This document shows positions 39,482-53,195 of a stretch of 64,000 nucleotides of DNA, piece by piece. This stretch comes from Strigamia acuminata (lineage: Eukaryota > Arthropoda > Chilopoda > Geophilomorpha > Linotaeniidae). The stretch is taken from positions 33,506,427 through 33,570,426 of the forward strand of contig OX442315.1 in assembly GCA_949358305.1 (NCBI GenBank), written 5' to 3'. Each line of letters starts with the position of its first letter. Position 1 is the first letter of the stretch. A program made the position numbers and the translations under genes. The notes under the pieces are model-generated. The model had not been told where the DNA came from. It saw nothing but the letters and a program-made list of their open reading frames with translations, and did no database searches.

Positions 39482-42400
39482 ATGGAGAGTCACGTAACAT
39501 CACCGAAGAAAAGATCACCTCTTTGGATTGAAATAGAAAGACGCCAAAAACAAGTGAAACAGAAGAAGAAAATCACCGACGACGCAGGCGACTGCGCAGC
39601 CGTTCTGCTACTCACACGGTTTGCCGAAACACCACGAATAAGCTTCGGTAAAGTAGCCGTAGAAGCGTCGAAAGAAGCGACACTCGTTGTGAAGAATCCG
39701 CTCGAAGACGATCTGATTGTGAGATAATTTTAAAAAAATCCACCAATTAATCGATTTTACTCATTTTTATGTTTAAATCACAGGTCACCGTGGAAAAGGT
39801 TCCAGAGAAGAAAGGTTTCAGCGTTGATTTGGAGTTTTTTGACGTTAAAAAACTGTCCGAGCAGCCAGTGAAGATCGTGTGGACGCCAAAAGAAGCTGGG
39901 AATTATCGCGAATTAGTTACATTTCGTTTGAATGCTATATTTTGCAAGCAAGTTATTCTATTAGGATCGGCTGTTTCACCGTTAAAAAGGGTCCGTGTTG
40001 GTTTAAATGTATTTTTATAATTAAGATAAACGTTTTTGTCGTTACATTTAGGTCCTACGACCTCAGAATAGAGGCGAAACCGAAGCTCGACATCCGTCGA
40101 AGATAAAATTCACTGTAAAAAAAGGCGTTAAAAGCAAAATCGTACCTCGACGGCACCAGAAAAGCAACGAAAACAAACTGCAAATGACGTTCATCCAGCG
40201 TAAAAGCATTCCTGGCTTAAGGAATTTGAGCGAAATCGATTCCAATGATAAAAATCAGGAAATTAACGCTACGATTCGAAGTCAAGCGAAACATTCGCCG
40301 AAAGCTACGGTTTATTTACGCCTTACACCCGATTTACAACTACGCAGCAGCAGCTCGCAGCCAGAACAAGTGCGTTTAAATCAATTTATTCAATTAAACG
40401 ACAACTAAATGAATTTATTTTAGGGATTGCAACCGCTGCATTCGTGCGAAGACAATATGATGCTTAGTAGAAGACAAACGTACGTCACGCAACCGAATAG
40501 AAACCGTTTAGCCGCACCATTGACGCCCAAACCACAGCGAACGTCACCCGAAAAATACGACTCATGCGCATCACTGTCGGAAAGAAGAGCCGGAGGATCC
40601 GGATCACTCGCTTCGATGTCCCCAGAATCGATCGACAGACGCCAAACGTACAGCAAGAACGACATCCCGTGTTTGATTCCCATCCACAGCTGTTTGTCGC
40701 CGGAATCGAGCAGCAGTTCGTTGCTCTCCAGCAAGAGATCGAAGATTCCCGAACCGATTTACAAATTAAAGAGTCGATCGAGGCGTCATTCGGACGCGAG
40801 CGACTTCAACGACAGTCTGGAGAACGATTTGAACACCGATTTCAGCAGCATCACGACGGACGAGAGCGAGAGCAAACGCAGCCTCGACACCGCTAATTTT
40901 GTGGGGGAATCGAAGAAAAGAATGGATTTGCCCAAGTATTTCGCTACTGAGCAAACGCTGCAGATAACTGAGTTGGATTACTCGGATTTTTGCGGTAAAC
41001 TGAACGAGTCGCAGTCGGATTGGACCGAAATGGAGGCCGACAAGCCGGACGAATGTTTTGACGACGAGGACGAAGAGGAGGTTTTGAATAGTTCTTTGTT
41101 TAGAGGTTATAAACTTAAATGCAGCACCGATCGTAAGCCGGTGGTTAAGATTTGTAACGCGCCGAGTTTGGATTCGAGGAGGGAGTTGTTTTTGGATAAG
41201 GATTCGTTGACGACGTTCAGTTCGGATACTTTTGTTATGAGTAAAACGTCGTCGTCGACGAGTAAGGAGGAGCCGATTTTACTGCAGAAGAGACGAGCGA
41301 GGAAGAAGTCGGGAATTCCGAGTTTGCAGAAGAAATTGTCCGAAGCGGAGGAGTTGCTCGAGAAGGAGAAAAACCTTTTTCAGGCTAAGGCGAAGCGGAA
41401 TAATTCGAAAACGCCGGATTCGAGTGTTTTGAAGGAGAGAGGACAGAATAAAAAGAAGAAAGCGTCGCGAGCTGGTATGAATATGAATGATTGTCCATTC
41501 TCATGATTCATGAGAATGGACATGATTTTTGCACGAAAAAGTGCGCTTGTGCATTGGAAAATGCAGTATTTCATCTAAAAATTGAATAGATGAATTGAAA
41601 AATGTAGTTTTTCTTTTAATTAATTGAATTAATGCATTTAAAAATGCATTATTTTGATATAAAAGTGAATTAATGCATTTAAAAATGCATTATTTTGTTA
41701 GAAAAGTGAATTAATGCATTCAAAAATGCCTTATTTTGTTAGAAAAGTGAATTAATGCATTTAAAAATGCATTATTTTGTTAGAAAAGTGAATTAATGCA
41801 TTTAAAAATGCATTATTTTGTTAGAAAAGTAAATTAATGCATTTAAAAATGCCTTATTTTGTTAGAGAAGTGAATTAATGCAAAAAAAATGCACTTGCCA
41901 CCTACTTCGTCCAATTTCTGCAAACAATCATAAGTTTTACAATGCAATAATTGCATTTTGTTTTGTTTTAGCAATGCAACAGATTGATTGTGGAGTTACA
42001 TACAGACCGAAATTGACATTGATAAAGCCTCCCAGTAAAGGTAGAGTATAAAAAATAAAGTTTAATATCTTTTCTTCAAATTTTACTTATTTTTTAGCTC
42101 TCACACCTTGCCATCCAAATCCCTACGCCGCGAAAAACATCTACTACGACGAACAATGGATCGAAAAACAAACTCAAGGATTTACCCGTTGGTTGAACTT
42201 CATCTTGACCATTCCAGATGAGTTGGGTGAAGGTGAAAAGCACAGTAAGGGAAAAAATTTTGAACTTTCTATCTTCTTCCTTTTCTTCTCTTGGAATTTC
42301 AAAAAATTTTCCTTTCCATTCGAAACTAATTGATGTTTTTAGAGATTTTCTAATTTTTAAAACCTTTCAGAAATGTCCGCAAATGCGACGCTGGAATTCA

Positions 42401-45400
42401 GTAGGGACATCACATTCAAGCAAGCTCCGTCCAGAGAAGAATTATCTATTAAGACGTACACCGTTCAGAAGAAAATGAACTTGCTGAGAAGGAAAGCTTG
42501 TAATTTGTACCAATCGGAGAGCATCATCAAAGTCATTACTAGACTAGAACATGAAATCGAGAACCGTAGAATTGCTATAAGAAGTGATAAAGCATTGCAC
42601 GCCGATGTTGGTACGGAAAAATTGCATTTATTTCAGCATTTTAACAATTAATTAATTAATTTCTAAACAATTTCAGGCATAAAACAGAAATTAGTCGAGC
42701 TGATTATGAGCTACAACAGTTTGTGGTTGAGAATCGGTTTGGAGACCGTGTTTGGTCAAATCATTCAACTGAGGTCGAACGATGACACGGATGGTTTATC
42801 ACAATTTCTACTCAACTATTTAATGAATAGTCCAATAATTGCTAAGGAATATGCGCATCCAAGTGTCCCACATTTATTTAAACCCGGTAAATCTATTTAT
42901 TTTGATTTTTTAAAAATATTTTTTAATTTATATTTTTTTTTTTAGGTTTTGCTACATCGTTAAAGAAACACACACTGAAAAAGTTTTTACTTCTCGTTTA
43001 TTTCCTGGATCAAGCGAAAGAAAATTATTTGATAGAGTTTAATCCATGTTTGTTTAATATTGAATCAAAATTCAAGGTATTTTTAACTCAAAGATTAGAA
43101 AATTTGTTATTTATTTATTTTTTAAAATATTATTTCCATTGTAGTCGAGTCGAGATATTCTTTTGGCGTTTTCTCGAGATCATTTATCCGGTGAAGGTGA
43201 TGTGACGAAGCATTTGGCGTATTTTGGCTACAAGGTGGTTTACGCTCAAACGGCTTTGGACGAATACGATTTTTCCGTTTCTAATTTAGCGGTGGATTTA
43301 AGAAATGGGCTCCGTCTTGCGTGAGATTGATTAAATTAAAAATTTCGATTCTAGTTAAACAATTTTTGTTTCTTTTACAGTCGTGCTGCTCAACTATTGA
43401 CCCAAAATTGGAGTTTGATGACGAAATTGCGAGTACCGGCCGTGACTCGGATGCAGAAAATCCACAACGTGACTTGCGTGCTCAATATATTAGCCCTAAA
43501 CGATTCGGCAATCATCGACGTTACGGCTAAGGATGTCGTGAATGGACATCGCGAGAAAACTCTGAGTTTGCTTTGGCAATTGATGTTTAATTTTCAAGTT
43601 TGTGCAACTGTTAATTGAAATAATCTGAAAAATAGTTCTAAATCCTTTGCAAATTCAGGTGAAACTTGTTTTGTGTGAAGAAAAACTGAAAAACGAACTG
43701 GAAATTTTGAAGAAAAGTCTCCACTCGATGGGCATTGACGACGAAAAGTATGCGAAAAACAATTACAAACTATTTCCGGACGAAAAAATCGAGTTGTTAC
43801 TTCGTTGGTGCCAGCTTGTTTGTGCTCATTATAAAATAATGGTGAATCGACTTGTTTTTTAGATGCATTTTTAAATTTTTGTTAAAAAATAATTTTTATT
43901 TCGTTTAAGGTTGATAATTTCACCGTTTCTTTTTCGGATGGGCGCGTCATTTGCTATTTGATCAATTTTTACCACCCGGACGTTCTACGCGTGGAGGATA
44001 TAATGAAAGAAACAACTCAAAGTTACATAGTGCCGCACGATTCGGTCAGTTCCGACGACAGTTTTACCGCCAACTGGACATCAGCGCTAACAAGTACATC
44101 GAAAGATTAATTATAACGTCCGAAATTCATTTGTTTTTCTTTTAAAAGCAAACGACAAACAAGAACAGTTGCTTAGAAACGAACAGGACAACTTCAAATT
44201 GGCTTTATCGAAGATAACTTCCTGCGGTGGAATTCCGTTAATGATCAAACCCAACTTCATGTCAAACACGATCCCCGACGAAAAGGTCACGATGGTTTTC
44301 GTCAGTTATTTATGCGCCCAGTTCATCGACCTAAGCGCTGAAATTCGAGCTGCAAACGTAATACAAAAGGCTTGGCGTACGTACCAAGCTAGGTGCCTAG
44401 AGAAGAGCGAATTACAGGTAGAAATCAATCACCCAATTGCAGTTTCTTCCATAAACATTTCGTTTTATTTCAGAATAAAATCGCCGCGGCCATTAAAATC
44501 CAACACGCCGTAAGAAGCCATTTCTGCCGGCCCCAACTGAAGACGCAAATCGAATCGGCGTGTAAAATCCAAAGACGATTCCGCTCCTTCTTACTGCGGC
44601 AGCAGTTCGTCAAAGCCCGAGAAGACATGATCAAATTGCAAGCTTACGTGCGAAGCATGATTGCACGGAGGCGGTTCAAGCGACAAGTGCAATCGGCGAT
44701 AGTGATCCAAAAATGGGCGAGAATGTTCTTGGCGAAGAAGCTGTACGAGCGAATTAAAGCGGAACAAACGTCTAAAATGAATGCGGCCGCCACGACGATC
44801 CAGACGACGGTGAAGGGATTTTTGCTGAGGAAACGCCAACGGAAAGACAAAGCCGCCCGCGTTATTCAGAGAGCCATACGAAGTTACTTGCGGGTGAAAA
44901 AGATCGCCGAACTCGATTTTCTGTTGCAAGAGGCGGAAAAAGACGCGGCGGCAACGTCGATTCAGTCGTTTTGGCGCATGTGCTGCGCTCGAATGGCTTA
45001 CGAACTCAAACGAAGTGACGTGATAAAGATTCAAGCGTGTTTCCGCGGATATCTGGCACGGGAAACGTTTATACGAAGGAAAGAAGTGGCGATTGTTATT
45101 CAAACGTGGTACAAACGCTGCATCGATGCGAGGAAAACACGCGCACGTTTTGTCGCGCTTAAAGAAGCGACGATAAAGGTGCAGAGATGGTACCGTCTGT
45201 CGAGAGATGCTGCCGTGATTCGTAAACGGTTTTTGAGCGTCAGGAAAGCTGCGGTGGTCGTGCAAGATCGGTGGCGGAGTCGCGAGGCAGCGACGATCAC
45301 GCGCGCTCGGTTTTTGCGATCGAAACGGAGCGTCGTGACGATTCAGCGGTGGTTTAGGCGCGCCAGACGAGCCAAGCAACAACGGGCTAAATTTTTGCAA

Positions 45401-48400
45401 CTGAAACGAGCTTGCGTTATTATTGAACAATGGTACAGACGTGCGAAAGAGGCCCGGGTACTTAGGAAGCGGTTTTTGGAGTTGAGACGGAACGCTATAA
45501 CGATTCAACGCTGGTACAGAAGCGCCGAAGAAGCGACTAAAATCAGAGTGGAGTTTTTGGACTTGAAATGGGACGTCATAAGCATTCAGCGGTGGTTCAG
45601 ACGCACCGTGGAAGCCAACAGAATTCGGATCGATTATTTGAACATGAAATGGGACGTCATAACTATTCAGCGCTGGTACAGACTGTGTGCGGAGGCCAGG
45701 AAGACCAGAATGCGGTTTTTGTGCTTAAAACGCAACGCCGTGACGATCCAGCGATGGTTTAGACGGTGTGTCGAAGCGAGGAAAGCCAGGATGCGGTTTT
45801 TGGAGCTGAGGCGGAACGCTGTGACGATTCAACGATGGTACAGATGGGCCGCGGGAGCGATTGAAATCAGGATTCGTTATATGGACTTGCGATGGGACGT
45901 TATAACGATCCAGCGGTGGTTCAGAAGCATCGTGTTGCTCAGGAAGACCAGAATGCAGTTTTTGGAGGTGAAAAGGAGCGTCGTTGTTATTCAGCAGTGG
46001 TTCAGGTCGAACAAGAAAAGCAGACAAACGAGAACTGAATTTTTGGAGCAAAAACGAGCCGCGTTGTCCGTCCAACAGTGGTACAGACGGTTAAAAGAAG
46101 CCAGGAGGATTAGACGAGTGTTTCTGGAGTCGAAAATGAATGCTGTAAAGATTCAACGATGGTACAGATCGACCGTGAAAGCCAGACAAACGAGAACTGA
46201 ATTTTTGAGGCAAAAACGAGCCGCGGTAACCGTCCAACAGTGGTACAAACGATTGAAAGAAGCCTGGAGGATTAGAGAAGAGTTTTTGGAGTCGAAAATG
46301 AGTGTTGTAAAGATTCAACGATGGTACAGATCAACCGTGAAAGCCAGACAAGCGAGAACTGAATTTTTGAAGCAAAAACGAGCCGCGTTGTCCGTCCAAC
46401 AGTGGTACAGGCGGTTAAAAGAAGCCAGGATGATTAGAGAAGAGTTTTTGGAGTCGAAAATGAATGCTGTAAAGATTCAACGATGGTACAGATCGATAAG
46501 GAAAGCCAGACAAACGAGAACTGAATTTTTGAAGCAAAGACGAGCCGCGGTAACAGTCCAACAGTGGTACAGGCAGTTAAAAGAAGCCAGGAGGATTAGA
46601 CGAGTGTTTTTGGAGTCGAAAGTGAATGCTGAAAAGATTCAACGATGGTACAGATGGATCCTGAATGCTAGACAAACGAGAACTGAATTTTTGAAGCAAA
46701 AACGAGCCGCGTTGTCAGTCCAACAGTGGTTCAGACGATTGAAAGAAGCCAGGAGAATTGGAGAAGAGTTTTTGAAGTCGAAAATGAGTGTTTTAAAGAT
46801 TCAACGATGGTACAGATCGATGAGGAAAGCCAGAGAAACACGAAATGATTTTTTGAGTAAAAAAGAAGCCGCGGTAATCATACAACGGCGCTATAGACGG
46901 TTCAGGAGAAGAAAACGGTTTTTGCAACGAAAACGAGCCGTTTTGATCATCCAGCGTTGGTACAGACGGGCAATCGTTGCCAGGAAAAGTTTGACGGAGT
47001 TTATCGAGTTGAAACGCAACGTTGTGGTCATCCAGCGTTGGTACAGACGGGCAATCGTTGCCAGGAAAAGTTTGGCGCAGTTTATCAGGTTGAAACGCAA
47101 CGTTGTGGTCATTCAGCGTTGGTACCGGCGATGTAAACAAAGCGAGGTAATACGAGAAGAGTTTTTGAAGCGAAAACAAGCGGCGATTTGCTTACAAAAC
47201 TGGTTCAGGCGTTTAAAGCGGGCTAGGAACACGCGAGCGGAGTTCCTGCGACGAAAACGAGCCGCCAAAGTGATAAAAGAATGGTTACGACGCTCCATCG
47301 ACGCTAAAAAGACTAGAATGCGGTTTTTACGAACAAAACAAGCTGCCGTGGTTGTGCAACGATGGTATAGACGCGTGAAGGAAGCCAAGAAAAGCCGCGA
47401 ATTGAATCGAATTGTTATCGTCGTTCAACGGTGGTACAGACGATGTACCGAGATGAAAAAATACCGAACGTGGTTCATCGAGATGAAACGAACCGTCATT
47501 CGCATACAACAATGGTACAGGAGTAGCAAACTTGCCGTTAAAATCAGGACGCATTTCGTGGCGCTGAAACGAAGCATCGTTTTCATTCAGAAATTGTACC
47601 GGCTTCACAGGGAACGCAGAAGGGATCGCGAGAGGTTCCTGCGAGTGAAACGAGCGGCCGTGACCGTGCAACGATGGTACAGGAGTGTCAAGACGATGAG
47701 GAAAGAGCGGGACGCGTTCAGGAGTGCGAGGAGAGCCGTTATTGGCATCCAACGACGGTTCAGGACTCGAAAAGCGAGAAGAAACGCACGATTGTTGAGC
47801 TCGGCCGTCGCCATTCAACGATGGTACAGGAGAAGCAAATTGGCGCGGGAAATTCGAACGGACTATTTGGAGTTTTTGGTCAACGTCGTGAGGATTCAAC
47901 GCCGGTTCCGGAGCGGCGTCCAGACTCGGAAACTACGAACGGAGTTCCTCGAAGCGCGACGATCGGCGGTCGTCGTTCAACGGTGGTGGAGGCGGTGCAG
48001 CGAGACGAGAAGACGCGTCGGAGCGGCGCGCGTCATCCAGCGGTGGTACAAACGTAGTAAGGAAGTGCGGCAAAAACGCGAGGAAATTCGGGTGTGTAAG
48101 ATACAAGATTGGTACAGACGGTGCAAGAAAACGCGGGAGACTCGGCGCGGATTTTTGAGGATTAAACGAGCGTGCGTCGTCATCCAGCGGTGGTTCGGAC
48201 GCGTGAAAACCGTGAAGGAGATCGAGGATTTGATGGACGCGGTTTTGCGCATACAGAGGTTTTACAGGGGCTGGAAAGAGACCGCGAGGATACGCTCGGT
48301 GTTTGTGGAGACCCGACGGGCCGCCATTGTGGTGCAGCGACGCTACAGAGCGAAGAAATGCCGGGCGAGGTTTCTGCGCATGAAAATGGCCGCGGTGGCG

Positions 48401-51400
48401 ATACAAAAGTGGAACCGGAGCGCGAGGATTCGCCGCGAGTTTTTGGGGATGAAAAAGGGAGTTGTTTGCATCGAGAATTGGTATTTGAGCGTGAGGGAAA
48501 CGAGGCGACAGAGGGCGAGGTTTTTGGCTCTGAAGAACGCCGCCGTTTGTGTGCAGAGGTTGTACAGGGAGCGCCGTGCGGCGAGGACGCTGGAGAGAGA
48601 GAATTGGGCGGTTGTGACGTTGCAGAGGCATTTGAGGGGTTGGATTCAGTGGAGGAGGTTCGCGGCGATGAAACGGGCTTCGACTATCATCCAAAGACAG
48701 TTTCGGCTTTCGAGACTCGTTCGATCGGAGTTGCAGTCGTTGGCCGTGGTGACGATCCAGACGTATTTTCGGGGATATTTGGAGACGAGAGTGGCGCGCC
48801 GCCAGTTTTTGAGGCTGAGGTCGGCCGCCGTGGTCGTGCAGAAGTATTGCCGCATGAGGAGGTGCTTGAAGGACTTCACGGCGATGAGGACGAGCATTTT
48901 GGTCGTGCAGAGATTCGTGCGCGCGTGTTTGGAAGTGAGGGAGGAACGGGAGGCGCTTTTGTCGTTGAGGTGGGCCGCGGGTGTCGTGCAGGGCTGGTTT
49001 AGGGCGTGCAACGAGCGCAGGTCGTTTAAAACGATGAGGAAATACGCGATTATCGTGCAGAAGAATTACCGCCGCAATTTGTACCGGAGGGAGTTTTTGG
49101 TGATTAAAAAATCGGCGATTTTGATCCAGACGACGTGGCGACGCTCGGCGGCGAGGCGGATGTTTCTGAGGTCGAAAGAAGCGGCCATTTACGTGCAGTC
49201 TGCGTGGCGGGGATACGTGGAGCGAAGGAGGCTGAGAGCGAGGGTCAAAGCTGCGGTTTGTATCGAGAAATGGTACAGAAGTTGCGTGGAAACGCGGAGA
49301 ATTCGAGCGGAGTTTGTCAGAATGAGATCGGCGGCCGTGAGGATCCAAGCGTGGGTGAGGTGTCGTTTGGCGGTGAGGAAATACGAGCGAATACGGAAGA
49401 GCGTGATAGGTCTGCAGCGACATTGCAGAGTGAAAACAGTCATGTTGTCGCTGTATAATAAAGTGTGGGCCATTCAAGTGTTGCAGCAGCATTGGGTCGC
49501 GGTCATCGAAGGCAGAAAGGCGAGGAAACGGTTCCTGGAGATGAAATACGCGGCAACGACGCTCCAGAGTTGGTTTCGCATGCTCGTATGTCAGCGGGAA
49601 TTGGCGCGCAGGATAAATTGCGCGATTAAAATCCAGAAAACGTGGCGGATGGTGACGGCGAGAAGGAATTTCCTGCTGCAAAAGCGTTCCGTTCTCGTTT
49701 TGGAAGACTGGGTCATCAGCTGTTGGGAACGAAGGGTCACCCGAGAGAGTTATTTGACGCTCAAGTACGGCGTGGTCTTGTTGCAGGCCATGTGGCGGCG
49801 ATACCGAGCGCGGGAGCGGGCGAGGATCGAAAACGAGGCCGCCAGGATCATCCAGAACTGGTATTACCACTGTCAGCTGGCGGGGTTTTGTCGCGCGGAG
49901 TATTTGGAGTTGAGGTACTACACGATTCGGATGCAGGCGACCCGACGGGGCGCCATGGAGCGACGGAGACTGTTTTACTTGCACGAAGCGGCCGTGGTCG
50001 TCCAGAGCGCGTACAGGGGTTGGTGCGAGCGCACTAACTTCCGCTTGTTGCGCGGTTGCGCCATCGTGATCCAACGGTTCTGGCGGAACTGTCAACTCAC
50101 GCGACTGCTGAGCGAGGAATACGTTGTGAAGAGAACCGCCTGCGTCATGCTGCAAGCGTCCATCCGGGGTTTTTTGATCCGGAGACGATATTTGTTCGTG
50201 AAGTTTTCGGCCATTTTGGTGCAGAGTTACATTCGGGGTTGGAGCGAACGGAAGAGATATCTGCGCTTGCGGGCCGCCGTTGTGGTCGTCCAGAGGTGTT
50301 GGAGGAGCCGTATGTTGTGTCGGTGGGAGTTCACCCAATACCACGTGGTGAGGGGCGCGGTGATCGTGATTCAGAGCTATTTGAGGGGGCACATCGTGCG
50401 CTCGGCGGTGAGATCGGGCGCGATCAAACGTTGCGCTAATTTCGCCAAGGTGTCCAACTTGTACGACGATTTGCTGCGGTTTAAGAAGTGGAAGGATTAC
50501 CACATTCTGCGGGGTGCTGCCATAACGATCCAGGCGTGGGCCCGCGGTTGGATGACGAGGATCAAGTTGTACGAGGATAAGGCGGAGAGAAGGCGGGACG
50601 CGGTGGTTCGGATCCAGGCGGCGTTTCGGGGAGTTTTGACGAGGCGGAAGTTGGAGAAGGAGCGATGCGTTTGTTGGAAGTTTCGGTGCGGCGATTATGT
50701 GAATTTTGCGCAAAGTCGACGCTTGCGGATGTTGAATGCGGTGGGGGTAATCGAGCGGTTTTACCAGTGCTATAAAGTGCGGCAGGTGGAGTTGTTGCCG
50801 GAAGAGCAGTTGAAGATAAAGGTGCAAGGGTTTTCCAAGTGGACTAGGCGGCTGTTGTTGCAGAGGAGGTGGTTTTTGGTGATGAGGACGGCGGCGACGA
50901 TCATTCAGTGTGCGTGGCAGGCGTGGGTGTTGGGCAAAGCGGTGCGAGAGTGGTTTTGGAGGCTCAGAGCGGGCACTGTGGGGTTTCAAGCGGCTGCTAG
51001 AGGGTTTTTGGTGAGGAGAGCGGTGGAGAAGAAGAGAGCGGAGGTTAAAAGACGCCGGATTAAGTTAAAGACTATTGAAAAGTGTGGTTTATTTGATGAA
51101 AAGGCAAATTGAAGTGTTTTTGTTTTCGTTTTTGTTTTGTTTTTTTTGATTGGGTTTGATTTTTTTTTAATTTTTTTTTTTTGGTTTAGATTGCATCGAG
51201 AGAGAATTATTTGAAGTGTTTTGCTGCGGCTGCGAAATTGCAGTTGAGTGCATTGAGGCTTCAGCGGTGGATTCGTAAGTGGAATGCGAAGAGGAGGAAT
51301 AGTTGCGCAATTGTGATACAGGTAGAAATTAGGAGGAGTGCAAAAAAGAAAGAAGAAAATTGTGCTTAAAAGTGTATTTTCTAAAATGAGGCCATTTTTT

Positions 51401-52576
51401 TTAGTCTTAAAATATTATTTTTGTTATTTTTGGACTGAAAATGCAGTGTTTGCTCTCCAATGGCTCTTTTTAGTCTAAATTGTACTTTTTAGTCTCAAAA
51501 TTGCAGTTTTCTGTTTAAGAATGCAATATTTTGTCTGTAAAATGCATTTATAGACAAAAATTCGTCAAAATTTGTTTGTTTGGGCCTCTAAATTCGTAAA
51601 TAATTATCCATTAATTTTATATTTTTGTTGCTGAATTTCATAGGCCGCTTGGAGAGGTTACAAATTACGGTCGGCACAGAACGATAGACGAATTTCCGAT
51701 GCCAGAAGCAGAATAAATGAAGCGAACCAATCTGCAGTATTGGAAAACACGCTGTGGAATCGAACGACGAGCGGCCTTGATTCCTTGTTTAATTGTCGCC
51801 GTTTATCGACTGTGTGGAAAGCACTGAATAATCTAAGTAATGACTACTATTATTTAGTTTTCTTTATTTCATTTAATATTTAAATTTTTTACAGATGCAT
51901 CTACAAGATTAAGTCCAGTTTGTTGCGAACGTCTGGCAAACAGTGGGGGAATTGTAATCCTCTACCAAATAATCGAAGGTTGTAATCGGAGTGTACCGCA
52001 CATGGAGATCATTCTAGAATGTCTCTCCATACTCGTTAATCTTGCCAAAGTTAGTTTTAAATTGATTTAACCGGTTTAACCGTTACTTTAATTGATTTTG
52101 TGTGTTTATTTAATAGCACGAACCGAGCAGAACTCAAGTGTGGCAACCGGAGGGCTGCGGTCTCACCGTAGTCAAACTTATGAGGCATTATTTTGAAAAA
52201 AATGAAAAAATCGTTTTAAAGTGTTGTTCATTGTTTTGGATAATTTGTCGGGACAAAGCGTGTGTCAAGGTTGGTTTTTTAAAAAAAAAAATTTTACGAA
52301 TTTATTTTATTTTATTTTATTTTATTTTATTAGTTATTCGCACGCGATGCGGTAATGATGAAATCCACGAGCAATTTGTGCGCCGCTGTTAGTCGACGTT
52401 TCCCGTTTAGAGGACCCCTCGAATCGAGTCCGATTAGAGCTTCGGCATGGAAGAAAGTATCGAGCCGATACACATTTCAACCGGATTGGGTTCTGGGTAA
52501 TGATGTGGACCGGGAATTTGTGGTTTATGTTAAAGCATTTCCACTCGTTATTGACATGATGAAGTCATGGCTTTGA
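39482..52576 (+). CDS. ASPM: abnormal spindle protein ASPM/Asp, about 3690 aa, 20 exons
   Basis: The exons are 39482-39718, 39784-39990, 40052-40369, 40424-41474, 41972-42040, 42098-42232, 42371-42610, 42677-42886, 42946-43076, 43145-43320, 43381-43597, 43659-43841, 43910-44093, 44149-44417, 44474-51043, 51190-51321, 51644-51836, 51895-52049, 52117-52269 and 52334-52576; the sum is 11073 nt. Domains in order: an N-terminal ASH domain ([19 protein letters not shown] ... [15 protein letters not shown]); a Ser-rich disordered region; calponin-homology domains ([24 protein letters not shown]); about 85 IQ-type calmodulin-binding repeats, nearly all in one 6.6-kb exon; and a C-terminal armadillo-like part. 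In the family it focuses microtubule minus ends at spindle poles. The end of the large exon (GAG before GTTAAA) is the in-phase choice, as reading on meets a stop at 51110. Confidence 0.96.
41492..41522. repeat. 15-bp-arm palindrome beside an ASPM splice donor
   Basis: TGTCCATTCTCATGA (41492-41506) and its exact complement (41508-41522) are separated by one base, 17 nt after the donor at 41475. Confidence 0.9.
41625..41893. repeat. 41-bp minisatellite in an ASPM intron
   Basis: About 6.5 tandem copies of a 41-bp unit that begins TGAATTAATGCATTTAAAAA; copies differ at a few positions only. Confidence 0.95.
46021..46830 (+). repeat. 162-bp coding repeat in ASPM (five copies, two IQ units each)
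   Basis: The CAGACAAACGAGAACTGAAT block recurs at 46021, 46183, 46345, 46507 and 46669, exactly 162 bp apart. Each copy encodes two 27-residue units ([20 protein letters not shown] and [19 protein letters not shown] types). High identity points to recent tandem duplication. Confidence 0.95.
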
Positions 52577-53195
52577 TCTTTATATAAAAAAAAAATATAT
52601 CTTTGTTTCCAATATTAAAATAAAATAAAAAATTAATAAATAAAACAAGTTGTAATGTCTAAATTTCCCAAATTGTATTAAAAGTTTGAAGAAAAATGAC
52701 TTTTACACTGCTAAAATGTAAAAAAAAAAAAAAATAGAAATGGGGCGAAATTGTTCCATAAATAGCCGATTCTAACTTTAGAATGCGATCAAAACGATAC
52801 AAAACCCGCAGCCATTACACTTTGAGTTTAAAAACAATCTGTGATAATAATTTCCTGACCAGTTTGACTGCAAACACCAATTTGCATTTGGTGGTGTATG
52901 TGGCGACTCAAGGACATTTAGGGTGCAGCTGAGCTCTAGTTCTCACTGGACCAAGCGCGCTTAAAATAGAGTAAGTATTTTTATCATTTAATCCATTTTT
53001 TTGATGAATTTAATCACTAAAATTATAACAAAATTATAATTTTTTTCAAAAGAATTAAATTTCTCTCTTTTTCAGGTAAACAATTTCAAGGACACAATTG
53101 GGATTACAAATCGCCTGATTATAACCACATTTTGTAAACAAGGTAAGGAATAAATGATTTTTTAATTTTAATTTTAATCTAAATGTTGTAGGAAC
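52577..53195 (+). promoter_or_regulatory. upstream region and leader exons of the SLC1 transporter gene
   Basis: Two probable untranslated exons can be read from splice sites. One ends near 52970 (AATAGA then GTAAGT); the other spans about 53087-53140 (after TTTTTCAG, before GTAAGG). The coding exon follows TTGTAG at 53190. Confidence 0.45.

Noticed and set aside
47933-50989. 1018-codon open frame antisense to the ASPM IQ exon, Pro/His/Leu-rich
   Set aside because: It is a by-product of the repeat period and GC-rich codons of the sense strand; no domain, promoter or splice context. Several other antisense and +1/+2 ORFs in the exon have the same origin.
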